A DNA stretch of 64,000 nt from positions 157,926-221,925 of the forward strand of contig JAQTZZ010000002.1 of assembly GCA_028687545.1 (NCBI GenBank), given 5' to 3'. The DNA is from Candidatus Wallbacteria bacterium (GTDB taxonomy: Bacteria; Muiribacteriota; JAQTZZ01). A program made the position numbers and the translations under genes. Below, piece after piece: positions 9,090 through 17,884 of this stretch. The notes beneath the pieces are model-generated. The model did not search any database and was not told the DNA's origin. It saw nothing but the letters and a program-made list of their open reading frames with translations. Every line of letters begins with the position of its first letter. The first letter of the stretch is position 1.

Positions 9090-9090
9090 T

Positions 9091-10116
9091 CTGAAAAAAG
9101 CTTATATCCTTGTCTTGAACTGGAATGGCCTGCCGGATACTGTTGAATGCCTGGAATCAGCGCTGAAGCAGTCTTACCGGAATTACCAGATAATCCTGGT
9201 CGAAAACGGCTCGACCGACGGTTCCTATGAAAAAATCCTCGAGTACTTCAAAGGGCACCTGGATTGCGGATTTCTTTCTTCCTCACCTCACAAAGATAAA
9301 ATTTTCCCTCTCTCGGAAAAGCCGCTGGATTTTATAGAATGCCGGGGGCAGCAGGACAGCGGGCAGCGGGTTGTGCTGATCAGAAATGAAATCAACCAGG
9401 GCTGGTCAGCCGGATTCAAGACCGGGCTCGACTTTTTCCTGAAAAAGAACGACGGCGATTATCTGCTGGTTTTGAATAATGATGTAGTGATCGAAGCTGA
9501 TTATCTGGGAAAACTGGTTGAAACTGCGGTCAGAAACCCGGATTTCGGAGTAATCGGCTCCATTGCTTACTGGTATGAATACCCGGAGCGGATCATGTCT
9601 GTCGGTGGAGAATTCACATTTGCGGACTGGCAGCTTTATACTGATCTGTCAGACTTGAAAAGAAAGGCGGAAATGTCTTTCCCCAACGAATACCTGGTCA
9701 GCGTTCTGACAGGATGCAGCATGTTCTTCCAGAAAAAATCCTTTTCCGTAGTCGGGCCAACCCCTGTTTATTATCATTTCTGGGAAGATCTGGAATTGTA
9801 CTACAGGCTCAGAAATGCCGGGTTCGGCCTGATCCTGAACACTGACGCCAGGCTCTGGCATAAAGGAGGCACAGCCGAAAACTATCATCAGGGGCCGACA
9901 AAATTTTCTTCCTATTACGGCATCCGCAACAAGTTCATTTTTGCGAAGCGCAATCTGGGAATCCTGGAAAAAAGTTATATTTACACGGTCTTTGCGGCAA
10001 AAATGATGATCAGAGTCTTCTTTTACAGAATCTCAAAGGAAGTCAAGCAGGGAATGCTCCGGGGCGTACTGGACGGATTCAGAGGCGTAACCGGTAAAAT
10101 TGATTTAAAAAACTGA
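9091..10116 (+). CDS. Glycosyltransferase family 2, probable CTG start
   Basis: A 341-residue GT-A glycosyltransferase of the rhamnosyltransferase-like group. It has the N-terminal VLNWNG, the VENGSTDGS nucleotide-binding loop, LVLNNDV (a DxD-type site near residue 130), and TGCSMFFQKK plus a FWEDLELYYR acceptor/base motif. The annotated TTG at 9115 would remove the first beta strand. A CTG at 9091, six bases after an AAAGGA ribosome-binding site, gives (M)KKAYILVLNWNG and restores it. It begins one base after the stop of the preceding methyltransferase, supporting a shared transcript. An insertion of roughly 35 residues after the nucleotide loop is unusual. Confidence 0.88.
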   Translation: MKKAYILVLNWNGLPDTVECLESALKQSYRNYQIILVENGSTDGSYEKILEYFKGHLDCGFLSSSPHKDKIFPLSEKPLDFIECRGQQDSGQRVVLIRNEINQGWSAGFKTGLDFFLKKNDGDYLLVLNNDVVIEADYLGKLVETAVRNPDFGVIGSIAYWYEYPERIMSVGGEFTFADWQLYTDLSDLKRKAEMSFPNEYLVSVLTGCSMFFQKKSFSVVGPTPVYYHFWEDLELYYRLRNAGFGLILNTDARLWHKGGTAENYHQGPTKFSSYYGIRNKFIFAKRNLGILEKSYIYTVFAAKMMIRVFFYRISKEVKQGMLRGVLDGFRGVTGKIDLKN

Positions 10117-10133
10117 CTCCCAGTGAGTGACCA

Positions 10134-10976
10134 CTAATAATTTTTCAGCTTTGAATTATCACCCCAGAATTTCAAAGGTTCATAGTCAGGATACGGATAC
10201 ACTCCCAGATCAAGCTCGATGCTCTTCCCGGTCCTTGAAAGATAATCCAGCACCATCTGACGCACAGTCACTGGTTTGCCGCTGCAGATGTTGAATATGC
10301 CGGATTCCAGCTCCTGGAGGGCCACCCTGGCGATGTAGCAGACGGCCAGTTCCACGGGCAGATAGTCCCGCACCTGCTCCCCGCCGGACATGGGAAACGA
10401 TTTTTCCCCTTTGGACAATGCAAGATCGAGTTGAGAAAACAGCGATTTTTCACTTTGCCCCTTGCCATGCAGGTAAAAAGGACGCAGCCACTTCAGGGCA
10501 AAAGGTTTTTTCACTGCGAATTCCTCCAGGAACCTGCGCAGAGTATCCTTGGCCAGTGCATATGGCAGGACCGGCCTGACATCCATCTTTTCAGAGAGGC
10601 ATCCTTCCTGCATTCCGTATTCCAGGCAGGTCCCCAATGCCGTAACATTCTCAAGACCGTGCTCGACAAGATTCTTCAGGAAAAAATAGCTCTGGGGAAG
10701 GTTCCGTTCAAAATGGAAAAGCTCTTTGTAATTGGGCAACCCTTGCCAGGCCAGGTGAATCACCAGATCTGGATTTCCGAAATATCTGAAAAGATCCCGC
10801 TCGTCTTCTCCAACGATCTGATACTGGATATATCTGACCCAGCCCCACCAGTCGGATTTGGCGGCGCGAGCCTGGTCGCAGTCCGTAGCCACCACCACAT
10901 GCCCCAATCTCAACAACTCCGTGATCAGATGATTTCCCATGAAACCGGCTGCGCCTGTCACTAATATTTTCTTCAT
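10134..10976 (-). CDS. NAD-dependent epimerase/dehydratase (sugar nucleotide reductase or epimerase)
   Basis: A 280-residue SDR enzyme with the Rossmann motif VTGAAGFMGNHL at residues 6-17, the active-site Thr in ALGTCLEYG, and the catalytic YxxxK (YALAK). It is shorter than dehydratases of the RmlB type and resembles 4-ketoreductases or C4 epimerases of deoxysugar pathways. Following the C-methyltransferase gene by 15 bases on the same strand, it is the likely last step (4-keto reduction) for the sugar made by RfbG, the 3,5-epimerase and the C-methyltransferase. Substrate is inferred, not shown. Confidence 0.85.
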   Translation of the reverse strand: MKKILVTGAAGFMGNHLITELLRLGHVVVATDCDQARAAKSDWWGWVRYIQYQIVGEDERDLFRYFGNPDLVIHLAWQGLPNYKELFHFERNLPQSYFFLKNLVEHGLENVTALGTCLEYGMQEGCLSEKMDVRPVLPYALAKDTLRRFLEEFAVKKPFALKWLRPFYLHGKGQSEKSLFSQLDLALSKGEKSFPMSGGEQVRDYLPVELAVCYIARVALQELESGIFNICSGKPVTVRQMVLDYLSRTGKSIELDLGVYPYPDYEPLKFWGDNSKLKNY

Positions 10977-10991
10977 GGGCTCTCCTCCGTC

Positions 10992-12212
10992 TTACAATAC
11001 TTCCAGTTTCGGGATCGGCTTCACGAATTTTCCTTCCCACTCCCCGATATATCCAAGTTGAGACATGATCTCATCAGACAGATTCCAGGGCAGGATCAGG
11101 ATCAGATCCGGTTTTGTTTTCCGGATTTCATCCTCAGACATGACAGGGATATGGCTTCCAGGCAGGAACTTCCCGATTTTGTGGGGTGATTTATCCACCA
11201 CATAAGAGATCAGATCCCGTTTGATTCCGCAGTAGTTGAGCAGTGTGTTCCCTTTGGCGGCAGCGCCGTATGCAGCAACCGTCTTCCTGCTTTTTTTCGC
11301 ATCGATCAGGAACGATAAAAGTTCATTTTTTACAGAGTCCGCCTGGGCTTGAAATCCTCGATAATAATCCGGATCCGACATCCCCTCTTTTTCCTCCCTG
11401 TTCAGTAAGTCATTGTATCTGCTCGATAACTGGCAGTTCCCGGAATGTGCGGCATAGATCCTCAGCGAGCCGCCGTGGGTGGGAAGTTCGTCCACATCGA
11501 AAATCGTCAAACCGTGGGAGCTGAAAATCCGGCTGACTGTGGTCAGGGAGAGATAGGAAAAATGCTCATGATAGATTGTATCGAACTGGTTCCCTGAGAT
11601 CAGTTTCATCAGATGTGGGAATTCCATCGTGATGGTGCCTCCTGGTTTAAGCACAAGTTTCATGCCTGAGACAAAATCATTGATGTCAGGCACATGGGCC
11701 AGCACATTGTTGCCGACCAGCAGGTCGGCCTGCAGGCCTTCCCGGCAGAGTTCGAAGGCAGCTTTTTCAGTGAAAAACTCCACCCTGGTCTGTATCCCTT
11801 TCTGAATGGCTTCAAAGGCGGTGTTACGGGCTGGCTCGATTCCCAGGACCGGGATTCCGTCTTCCTTGAAATACTGCAGCAGATATCCGTCATTGGAGGC
11901 GATTTCCAGAACGAGCGACTGGGGTCCCAGGGACAGGCGCCGCCTGATCAGGCCGGCAAAATTCCTGCAGTGCATAAGCCAGCTCTGGGAATAAGAGGAA
12001 AAATATGCGTAATCAGCGGAAAAAATCTCATCATGCCGCTTGAATTCATCGATCTGTACCAGAAAACAGCTATCGCAAACAAATATTTTCAGCGGGTAAA
12101 AAGTCTCAGGTTCGTTGAGCTGCAGTTCGGTAAGGAATGAATTGGAGGGCGGGGAATTTCCCAGGTCGATCAGCACGTGATTCAACGGTTTTTTGCAGTA
12201 GCGGCAGTTCAT
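10992..12212 (-). CDS. NDP-sugar C-methyltransferase (TylCIII/TcaB9 type)
   Basis: A 406-residue methyltransferase with the three-domain layout of sugar C-3 methyltransferases: N-terminal zinc-binding region with CxxC pairs (CRYC, CDSC), a central SAM fold (LEIASNDGYLLQYF, NNVLAHVPD) and a C-terminal Rossmann-like domain (AAYGAAAKGNTLLNYCG). The conserved YHEHFSYLS motif carries the family's catalytic His/Tyr region. Members add a methyl branch to the keto-deoxysugar, as in mycarose or nogalose pathways. With CDP-glucose dehydratase and the 3,5-epimerase nearby, this suggests a branched-chain CDP-deoxysugar. It starts four bases inside the stop of the epimerase gene (overlap 12209-12212). Confidence 0.9.
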   Translation of the reverse strand: MNCRYCKKPLNHVLIDLGNSPPSNSFLTELQLNEPETFYPLKIFVCDSCFLVQIDEFKRHDEIFSADYAYFSSYSQSWLMHCRNFAGLIRRRLSLGPQSLVLEIASNDGYLLQYFKEDGIPVLGIEPARNTAFEAIQKGIQTRVEFFTEKAAFELCREGLQADLLVGNNVLAHVPDINDFVSGMKLVLKPGGTITMEFPHLMKLISGNQFDTIYHEHFSYLSLTTVSRIFSSHGLTIFDVDELPTHGGSLRIYAAHSGNCQLSSRYNDLLNREEKEGMSDPDYYRGFQAQADSVKNELLSFLIDAKKSRKTVAAYGAAAKGNTLLNYCGIKRDLISYVVDKSPHKIGKFLPGSHIPVMSEDEIRKTKPDLILILPWNLSDEIMSQLGYIGEWEGKFVKPIPKLEVL

Positions 12213-12757
12213 TTTATCCCTCTGTAATCAGGCTTGAGCAGCTCGAAATTCCTGTCCCGCTCAGAAATCTCACTGATTTCCAAGGGCCATCTGATGCCAA
12301 GAATCGGGTCATCAAAGCGCAGACCCCGTTCATGCTCCCTGGAATAGAAACCAGTGTGGCAATACAACATTTCGCAATCGTCAGTCAATGTCTGAAACCC
12401 GTGAGCAAAATATTCAGGCACAATCAGCATGAGTCTGTTCTCCGCAGAAAGTTCTACCCCTGCAAAGTGCAGAAAGGTGTCGGATCCGGCCCGCAGATCG
12501 ACGATTACATCGTAAACAGCTCCCCTGATGCACCTGACCAGCTTCATTTCGCTGCTGGGAGGGATCTGATAATGCAGGCCGCGGATAGCGGATGCCATTT
12601 TTGTATAGGTATGGTTCATCTGAACTATCTCCTTCTGGAAACCGATCTCTTTGAATTCATTCCTGCAGAAAACCCTGGCAAACCAGCCCCGGTTGTCGCT
12701 GATCGGTTCCGGTTCGATCAGGTGTGCTCCTTCCAAGCCGATTCCGGTAAATTTCAT
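12209..12757 (-). CDS. dTDP-4-dehydrorhamnose 3,5-epimerase family protein
   Basis: A 182-residue cupin epimerase like RfbC/RmlC, which inverts C3 and C5 of an NDP-4-keto-6-deoxysugar. The catalytic His is in RGLHYQ, the partner Asp near the VIVDLR strand, and the conserved PEYFAHGFQTL with a later Tyr complete the active site. Length matches the family. Because the linked dehydratase is of the CDP type, the natural substrate may be a CDP rather than dTDP sugar; the sequence alone does not decide. It is translationally coupled on both sides (ATGA overlaps with the FkbM and C-methyltransferase genes). Confidence 0.92.
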   Translation of the reverse strand: MKFTGIGLEGAHLIEPEPISDNRGWFARVFCRNEFKEIGFQKEIVQMNHTYTKMASAIRGLHYQIPPSSEMKLVRCIRGAVYDVIVDLRAGSDTFLHFAGVELSAENRLMLIVPEYFAHGFQTLTDDCEMLYCHTGFYSREHERGLRFDDPILGIRWPLEISEISERDRNFELLKPDYRGIK

Positions 12758-13611
12758 AAATCCCTTCGCATTGGTCTGAAGCTGCAGTTGAGCACATCGT
12801 TAATTTCCAGAGCCCGTTCGATCAGTTCTTTCTTAAGGATCCGGTTTGTTTTGAGGTCAAACACTCTGTACCCCTGAGCCCGCATCAGCCGGATCAGATC
12901 ATATGCGCTGTGCCCGAGCATTTTGTAAATCTGCGGGGAAAGTTCGATCAGAATGACCGGTTTCCGTGTGAGGGATGACAGGAAGTTCTGCATTCCAAGC
13001 AGGACCTTGTATTCATACCCTTCGCAGTCGATCTTGATCATGCCCACATCATGCAGAGGATGATCCGCTACATAATTATCAAAGGTGTCGATCATCACCA
13101 CTTCCTCGGATTCAAGCTCGTCCTTACCGGGAACAAAGCTGTTGGCACCGATATTTCCCTTAGCCACGTAAATGGTCTGCCTGCCAGTGGTGTCGCCGAG
13201 CGCGAAATTATTGAGCTGAAATGCAGGACTGGGATTCAATTCCTTCAGTCTCTGCAGGCGGTTGAAATACTTCGGTACAGGTTCGAATGCGTGGACAGAG
13301 CCGTGGCTCCCCACCAGACCTGCGGCATAAGCGGAAATGTAGCCGATGTTGGCGCCGATGTCCACAAAAGTCTGTCCTCTGGTCAGGAACCGCTTCAATT
13401 CCACCAGAATGTCGATTTCATATCTGCCATGATACATTTCCGCGATCATACCGTCCCTGAGCCCGAAATCAAACTCAAACGCAATTCCATTCACACGGCC
13501 TAAATGCCTTCCTGAGACGGGGGGGGTTCTGAAGCACATACCGGTTCTGGTCGTGATCCTGCGAATCAGCAGCCTGGGATTCTGAAACATCATTTTCAAT
13601 ATTCGATTCAT
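12754..13611 (-). CDS. FkbM family methyltransferase
   Basis: A 285-residue SAM-dependent O-methyltransferase of the FkbM type. It has FVDIGANIGYIS (SAM motif I), AFEPVPKYF (motif II), then MIKIDCEGYEYKVL, which marks the family, and a C-terminal VILIELSPQ. FkbM proteins in polysaccharide clusters methylate hydroxyls of sugars. It is first in a four-gene operon (FkbM, epimerase, C-methyltransferase, reductase), with each junction overlapping or nearly so. The promoter at 13638-13666 is well placed. Confidence 0.88.
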   Translation of the reverse strand: MNRILKMMFQNPRLLIRRITTRTGMCFRTPPVSGRHLGRVNGIAFEFDFGLRDGMIAEMYHGRYEIDILVELKRFLTRGQTFVDIGANIGYISAYAAGLVGSHGSVHAFEPVPKYFNRLQRLKELNPSPAFQLNNFALGDTTGRQTIYVAKGNIGANSFVPGKDELESEEVVMIDTFDNYVADHPLHDVGMIKIDCEGYEYKVLLGMQNFLSSLTRKPVILIELSPQIYKMLGHSAYDLIRLMRAQGYRVFDLKTNRILKKELIERALEINDVLNCSFRPMRRDL

Positions 13612-13637
13612 GGATTACCTCAGAAGAAATATTCAGG

Positions 13638-13666
13638 ATGATATGATAATGGATGTCTTTTTTCAA
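13638..13666 (-). promoter_or_regulatory. Promoter of the deoxysugar operon
   Basis: On the reverse strand TTGAAA (13666-13661), 17 bases, TATCAT (13643-13638). The predicted start near 13631 gives a 20-base leader before the FkbM ATG at 13611. Confidence 0.6.
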
Positions 13667-13774
13667 CTGTTAAACTTTCATTAAAACTCAAATTTCAATC
13701 CGGAAAAAGGCTTTCACACCTATATCTTCCTTCTCCTAATGTCGATGGGTTTAAAAATCATCCCAGGTGGAACC

Positions 13775-14539
13775 ATGATTGATACAGATAAACTGCAGGT
13801 ACTGATCGAGAAAGCCGGAAACCTCCAGATCCGGGATTATAAATCTCTGGACACGATCGTGCACGAAGCTGAATCAATTTTCGATCGAACTCCCGATAAT
13901 TCCCGCTTTCTGAACAAATTGAAAAGCATCAATTTCTCCCCGCTTTCGATCGGCGCCTCCTCGCAGGAACTCAGCACTTCCTGGACATCCGGCAGAGATA
14001 AGATTATTTCTTTCTTCAAAGATATAATCGAAGAGAGCAGACTCAATTTTTTCTTCGAAAATTCAGGGGAAATCTCAGAACATTTTTCGGTTAAAGCGGA
14101 TGAATTCTTCATCTGGCAGTTCCACGACGAAGAAATGCGGGGACAGCTGGAGGAACTTTTAGAGAAATTGACGGCTTCACCCGTACTTCATCTTGCAGTG
14201 CCGGGGAAAATGCGTTTCCACGACCTGGACCAGATTATTCCAGACCTCAGAATGGCGATCTTTCTGCTCTCTTTCCGGGAAAGCAACTATCCTGACTTCA
14301 AACTCTCGCTCCCGATTCCGGAAGCCCTGCTTCAGGAAATGTTCGTGCAGCTGGGTTATTTTCTGGGAAAACTCGGCCCGGAAAAAGTGCTGATATTCGT
14401 CAGAGAGGGCCAGGGCATTAAGAAACCGTCATTTCTGGAAAACCTGGATCATGTTGTTTTCACGGACAAGGGAAGCTGGAAAAATGAATTCACCTCAAAG
14501 TTTCAGGGTGAGAATCGGAAAAAAATCATTCTTCACTAG
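13775..14539 (+). CDS. TIR-like (CAP12/PF10137-type) protein with probable Glu-to-Gln active-site change
   Basis: A 254-residue protein from ATG 13775, chosen because AGGTGG lies just upstream; ATG 13739 is possible. The N-terminal 100 residues are helical. Residues about 111-245 resemble the TIR-like nucleotide-binding domain found in CAP12 and related anti-phage effectors: an EFFIWQFHDEEMR start (family HGHDEE), a MAIFLLSF strand, the QLGYFLGKLGPEKV segment, a KKPSFL loop and a GSWKNEF end. In the family the segment reads E-L-G; here it is Gln (Q192). This suggests loss of NAD-cleaving activity or a divergent role. No cyclase or sensor partner is adjacent. Family assignment is by pattern only. 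Confidence 0.6.
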   Translation: MIDTDKLQVLIEKAGNLQIRDYKSLDTIVHEAESIFDRTPDNSRFLNKLKSINFSPLSIGASSQELSTSWTSGRDKIISFFKDIIEESRLNFFFENSGEISEHFSVKADEFFIWQFHDEEMRGQLEELLEKLTASPVLHLAVPGKMRFHDLDQIIPDLRMAIFLLSFRESNYPDFKLSLPIPEALLQEMFVQLGYFLGKLGPEKVLIFVREGQGIKKPSFLENLDHVVFTDKGSWKNEFTSKFQGENRKKIILH

Positions 14540-15782
14540 GAATTTCCGGATTATCTTCGGCAAAATCCAGTGACTCGCAGCCAAACAGGTCGTCATAGGC
14601 AAAGTAGATCATTCCCGCACTCAACGGCAGCGTGGCCAGCAAACCGATCCCGGCAAGAAGAGCCCCAAGTAAATTGATTGAAAACAGCGACAGCCCGAAT
14701 TTGACAAATCCGGCCCTGTTTTTGCTGATCAGCTTGATACTGTAAAGTGTGGCCTCCTGATATTCGAGTTTGCGGTCAATCACCAGCAGAGTGGTGAAAA
14801 TGTAATGCACAAAAAGCACTATCCCGGGAATCACCAGCAGAATAGTACCTACGCTGATCTGAATGCCAGTGACGACACCCAGCAGCACCAGGGGCTTTCC
14901 GTAAATCTGCCCCATCTGCAGGTCCTGATATCCCGCATCCTTGAACTGGGAGACATGATGGCAGAACTGATAAAAACCGGCGCTCATGACCGGAGTGATG
15001 ATCAGAGCCATCAGCAGTGTGGAGAAATACAGCACTGCCGGGGGGAACATCAGGTGGACTGAAAGATAGAGTACTGAGAAAAACAGGGTTGCGATGAATA
15101 AAAACAGAAAAGACCAGATCAGGGTAATGGCTGGTTCGGTTTTCAGGATATCGATGCTTTTAAACAGATATTCCTTGGTTTTTCCTGGCAGGATGATGGC
15201 GCTCTTATAAGCGATCCCGATGTCTGAGGTGTTTTTTTTCTGCGTTGATTTGCTCACAGCTCCTCCTGCCGGAGCCTCAATTTTCGGTTCATCCTTCTTT
15301 TCGATTTCAGTCAGGAGACTGCCAATCAAATGCTCTTTCTGAATAATCTTCTTTTTATGCTCGTCTGTATCAGGGGACATCTGCTTTAATCCATCCAGCA
15401 GATCTTCATCAACCAGTTCATCCGGTAAACTTTTTTTATCAGCTGGAAGGGATGCTTTATCATTCACTGCAGGTTTCTGCGTGGTGCCAGTCTTGGAAAC
15501 CTGGGCCGGCTTGGAGGGGATGCCGGGTTTGGCAGGAGTTTTGGGAGCTGCTGAAGATAATGGGGCAGCGGTTTTGGAAGCGGCAGCCTGCTTAGGAGGA
15601 GTTGCACTTTTTTCGGTTGCTTTCTGTGCCTGTGGAGTTGTTCCGGATTTCTGCCCGGTCCCTCCTCCACCTTTCGCAGCTGCATCAGGCTGGGCTGGTT
15701 CGAGACCGTCTACCCTGCTGCCGCAACTGGCGCAAAATCTCTTCCCCCTTGCCTTGTAATCGCCGCATTTAGGACAAGCCAT
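14526..15782 (-). CDS. Zinc-ribbon protein with Ala/Pro/Lys-rich linker and C-terminal membrane domain
   Basis: 418 residues from ATG 15782, which follows a GGAGG ribosome-binding site by five bases. Residues 1-25 form a zinc ribbon (CPKCGDYKA...FCASCG). A low-complexity linker rich in Ala, Pro, Lys and Thr follows to about residue 110, then a charged stretch. The C-terminal 230 residues have about five or six membrane segments resembling the membrane domain seen in DUF975-like or glycerophosphodiester phosphodiesterase-associated proteins. The function is unknown. Its 3' end overlaps that of the TIR-like gene by 14 bases. Confidence 0.7.
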   Translation of the reverse strand: MACPKCGDYKARGKRFCASCGSRVDGLEPAQPDAAAKGGGGTGQKSGTTPQAQKATEKSATPPKQAAASKTAAPLSSAAPKTPAKPGIPSKPAQVSKTGTTQKPAVNDKASLPADKKSLPDELVDEDLLDGLKQMSPDTDEHKKKIIQKEHLIGSLLTEIEKKDEPKIEAPAGGAVSKSTQKKNTSDIGIAYKSAIILPGKTKEYLFKSIDILKTEPAITLIWSFLFLFIATLFFSVLYLSVHLMFPPAVLYFSTLLMALIITPVMSAGFYQFCHHVSQFKDAGYQDLQMGQIYGKPLVLLGVVTGIQISVGTILLVIPGIVLFVHYIFTTLLVIDRKLEYQEATLYSIKLISKNRAGFVKFGLSLFSINLLGALLAGIGLLATLPLSAGMIYFAYDDLFGCESLDFAEDNPEIPSEE

Positions 15783-15924
15783 CTCACCCTCCAAAGAAGA
15801 AACTGTCGGAAAATCTTACTCTCTTCATCGAAAAAAACTTGAAGAACATTAGAGCCATGCTACCTTTTTCCAGTCGGCAACAGATTAACAAATAACAGCA
15901 TGACAGTCAACAATCGGTTGCAGT

Positions 15925-17127
15925 TCATTTCATTTCGCCATACAGGACAGGCATTCTGAATTCACTGACAGAGACCATCGCGACCGTATTGCGGCGGACC
16001 TGTCCGGAGAAGCATATTTTCAGATAATTTTCCGAAAAACCAGTGTTCAGACCTTTTTTGGATTCCTCGACGAGTACCGGAAGGGACCGGCCCAGATAGC
16101 GCCTCCTCCTCGATTCAAACAGGGTGTCCCGCAAGCTGGTGATCAGCCTGATCCGCTCCCCCATCACCTGCCTGGACAGAGCCGATTCCTTCAGATCCAT
16201 GGCTTTAGTCCCTTCGCGGAATGAAAACGGGAAAACATGCAGATAGGCGAATTCCCCCGCCTCAACTACTGCCATGGTTTCCTTGAAGTCCCTGTCTGTC
16301 TCTCCCGGAAAGCCGACGATCACGTCTCCGGTGATCTCCATGCCGGGAACATTCTGCAATTCGGATACAACACGCAGAATGTCGGCAGCCGTATAGCGTC
16401 TGTTCATCAGCTTCAACACTCGATCCGATCCTGACTGCATGGAAATGTGCAGATGAGGCATCAGCTTATGATCGTAAAACGCCTTGATCAATGCCGGAGT
16501 TATCTCCTGGGGGTGCAGCGAGCCAAGCCTCAGCCTCAGCAGGTCTTCGATCCCTGAGATTCTGTCGATCAGTTCGGGAAGGTATCGGGGTTCCCCCAGA
16601 TCGAATCCGTATTTTCCCAGATGCACTCCTGTCAACACGATTTCACGGAATCCGTTTTTTACCAGATTTTCGACCTCTGAAACTGCTTCAGTCATTACTT
16701 TACTCTCCAGGGCAGGCCTGAGCTTTGGTACTATGCAATAGGCACAGAAACTATCGCAGCCATCCTGGATTTTGACGAAAGCACGGGTATGGGATGCGAA
16801 TCCTGAAATCCGGCTGGCAGTGATTCCGAATTTGTCTCTGAAAGCGGCAGTCTCAAAATATTCCACGCTGTAATTGGAAAGCCTTGCCCTGAGATTTTCC
16901 GAAATGCATCCCACGAGCCAGACTGATTTGCCGCTGTTCCGGGCGGATTTCACAAGCCTCGCCACTTTGCATTCGGACTCGGAGGTCACGACGCAGGATT
17001 TGACGATCAGAAGCTCGGCTTCGCTGAATCCGGTTGACTGATACCCAAGCCTGCTCAGTTCTTCGCGGATCAGTTCACCCTCGTACTGGTTGACTTTGCA
17101 GCCGAACGCATGCAGGTGGAATTTCAT
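15925..17127 (-). CDS. mtaB: tRNA t6A37 methylthiotransferase MtaB
   Basis: A radical SAM methylthiotransferase that converts t6A to ms2t6A at tRNA position 37. From ATG 17127 the protein has 400 residues. Three Cys of the N-terminal cluster-binding domain are at 10, 45 and 74, and the radical SAM CxxxCxxC at 124, 128 and 131. FGCKVNQYEGE at the start is the MtaB form rather than MiaB. The longer frame to 17256 is an overlap with rsmE; the ATGA overlap at 17124-17127 makes the shorter start preferable. A TRAM-like C-terminus is present. Confidence 0.93.
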   Translation of the reverse strand: MKFHLHAFGCKVNQYEGELIREELSRLGYQSTGFSEAELLIVKSCVVTSESECKVARLVKSARNSGKSVWLVGCISENLRARLSNYSVEYFETAAFRDKFGITASRISGFASHTRAFVKIQDGCDSFCAYCIVPKLRPALESKVMTEAVSEVENLVKNGFREIVLTGVHLGKYGFDLGEPRYLPELIDRISGIEDLLRLRLGSLHPQEITPALIKAFYDHKLMPHLHISMQSGSDRVLKLMNRRYTAADILRVVSELQNVPGMEITGDVIVGFPGETDRDFKETMAVVEAGEFAYLHVFPFSFREGTKAMDLKESALSRQVMGERIRLITSLRDTLFESRRRRYLGRSLPVLVEESKKGLNTGFSENYLKICFSGQVRRNTVAMVSVSEFRMPVLYGEMK

Positions 17128-17843
17128 CTGAGCGAGCCTTTCCGCTGGAGGAGAAGCGCAGCGATCACAGTGGCCGCGTTGGAAGTGCGCAGGATGTTGC
17201 CTGAGAGCCTGACCGGAATAAAACCGTTCGCTCCTGCCAGTTCCATTTCTCCACATGTAAAATCTCCTTCAGGACCCACAAGCGCTAGAATTTCCGAATG
17301 CCTTATCTCCATTTCAGCTAAGCATCTGGAATTCGCTTCCAGCGAAAAAATCAGTTTCTGGTCTGCAGCCGATTTCACCAGTTCCGTGAACAGGATCGGT
17401 TCGGAGATTGATGGGATCTTTTTTCCTCTGCACTGTTTCGCAGCTTCCTTCGCGATTCCGAGCCAGCGTTCCCTGAGCTTTTGATTTTTCCCAGCGACTG
17501 GGCGGATGATCGTCCGCTCCGAAATAAAAGGGATGATCCGGTCCACATTCAACTGGGTAAGATTATCGATTACAGACTCAAAGTCCCGCTTCACGAGAGA
17601 AATTCCCATTGTAACACCGGATTGGTCTGTAATTTTTGATCTCTTGATTAAAATGCAGCGCACAATTTTCAGGCTTGGGTCGAATTCCATCACTGATGCA
17701 AGATAATAATTTCCGGCATTGTCGATGATCTCGATCCTGTCCTGCGGCTGGACTCGCAGCACATTCTTCAGATGGTGGAATTCCTCGCTGAACTCAATTA
17801 CATCGCTTCCGGATAAAACAGGTTCCAGAAAGAGTCGGATCAT
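17124..17843 (-). CDS. rsmE: 16S rRNA m3U1498 methyltransferase
   Basis: RsmE methylates N3 of U1498 in 16S rRNA. The 239-residue SPOUT protein has the N-terminal PUA-like region (FHHLKNVLRV), the SPOUT knot with LVGPEGDFTCGEMELA near residue 190, and LSGNILRTSNAATV. Length is typical. It overlaps mtaB by four bases, forming an RNA-modification pair. No Shine-Dalgarno sequence precedes ATG 17843; a promoter seven bases upstream suggests a leaderless transcript in addition to read-through from the radical SAM gene 41 bases upstream. Confidence 0.94.
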   Translation of the reverse strand: MIRLFLEPVLSGSDVIEFSEEFHHLKNVLRVQPQDRIEIIDNAGNYYLASVMEFDPSLKIVRCILIKRSKITDQSGVTMGISLVKRDFESVIDNLTQLNVDRIIPFISERTIIRPVAGKNQKLRERWLGIAKEAAKQCRGKKIPSISEPILFTELVKSAADQKLIFSLEANSRCLAEMEIRHSEILALVGPEGDFTCGEMELAGANGFIPVRLSGNILRTSNAATVIAALLLQRKGSLR

Positions 17844-17850
17844 ATCCCGG

Positions 17851-17880
17851 ATTCTAAGTCATTCTGTCTGTTATTTGCAA
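17851..17880 (-). promoter_or_regulatory. Promoter abutting rsmE start
   Basis: Reverse strand TTGCAA (17880-17875), 18 bases, TAGAAT (17856-17851), then seven bases to ATG 17843. The transcript would begin at or beside the start codon. Confidence 0.5.
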
Positions 17881-17884
17881 GAGT

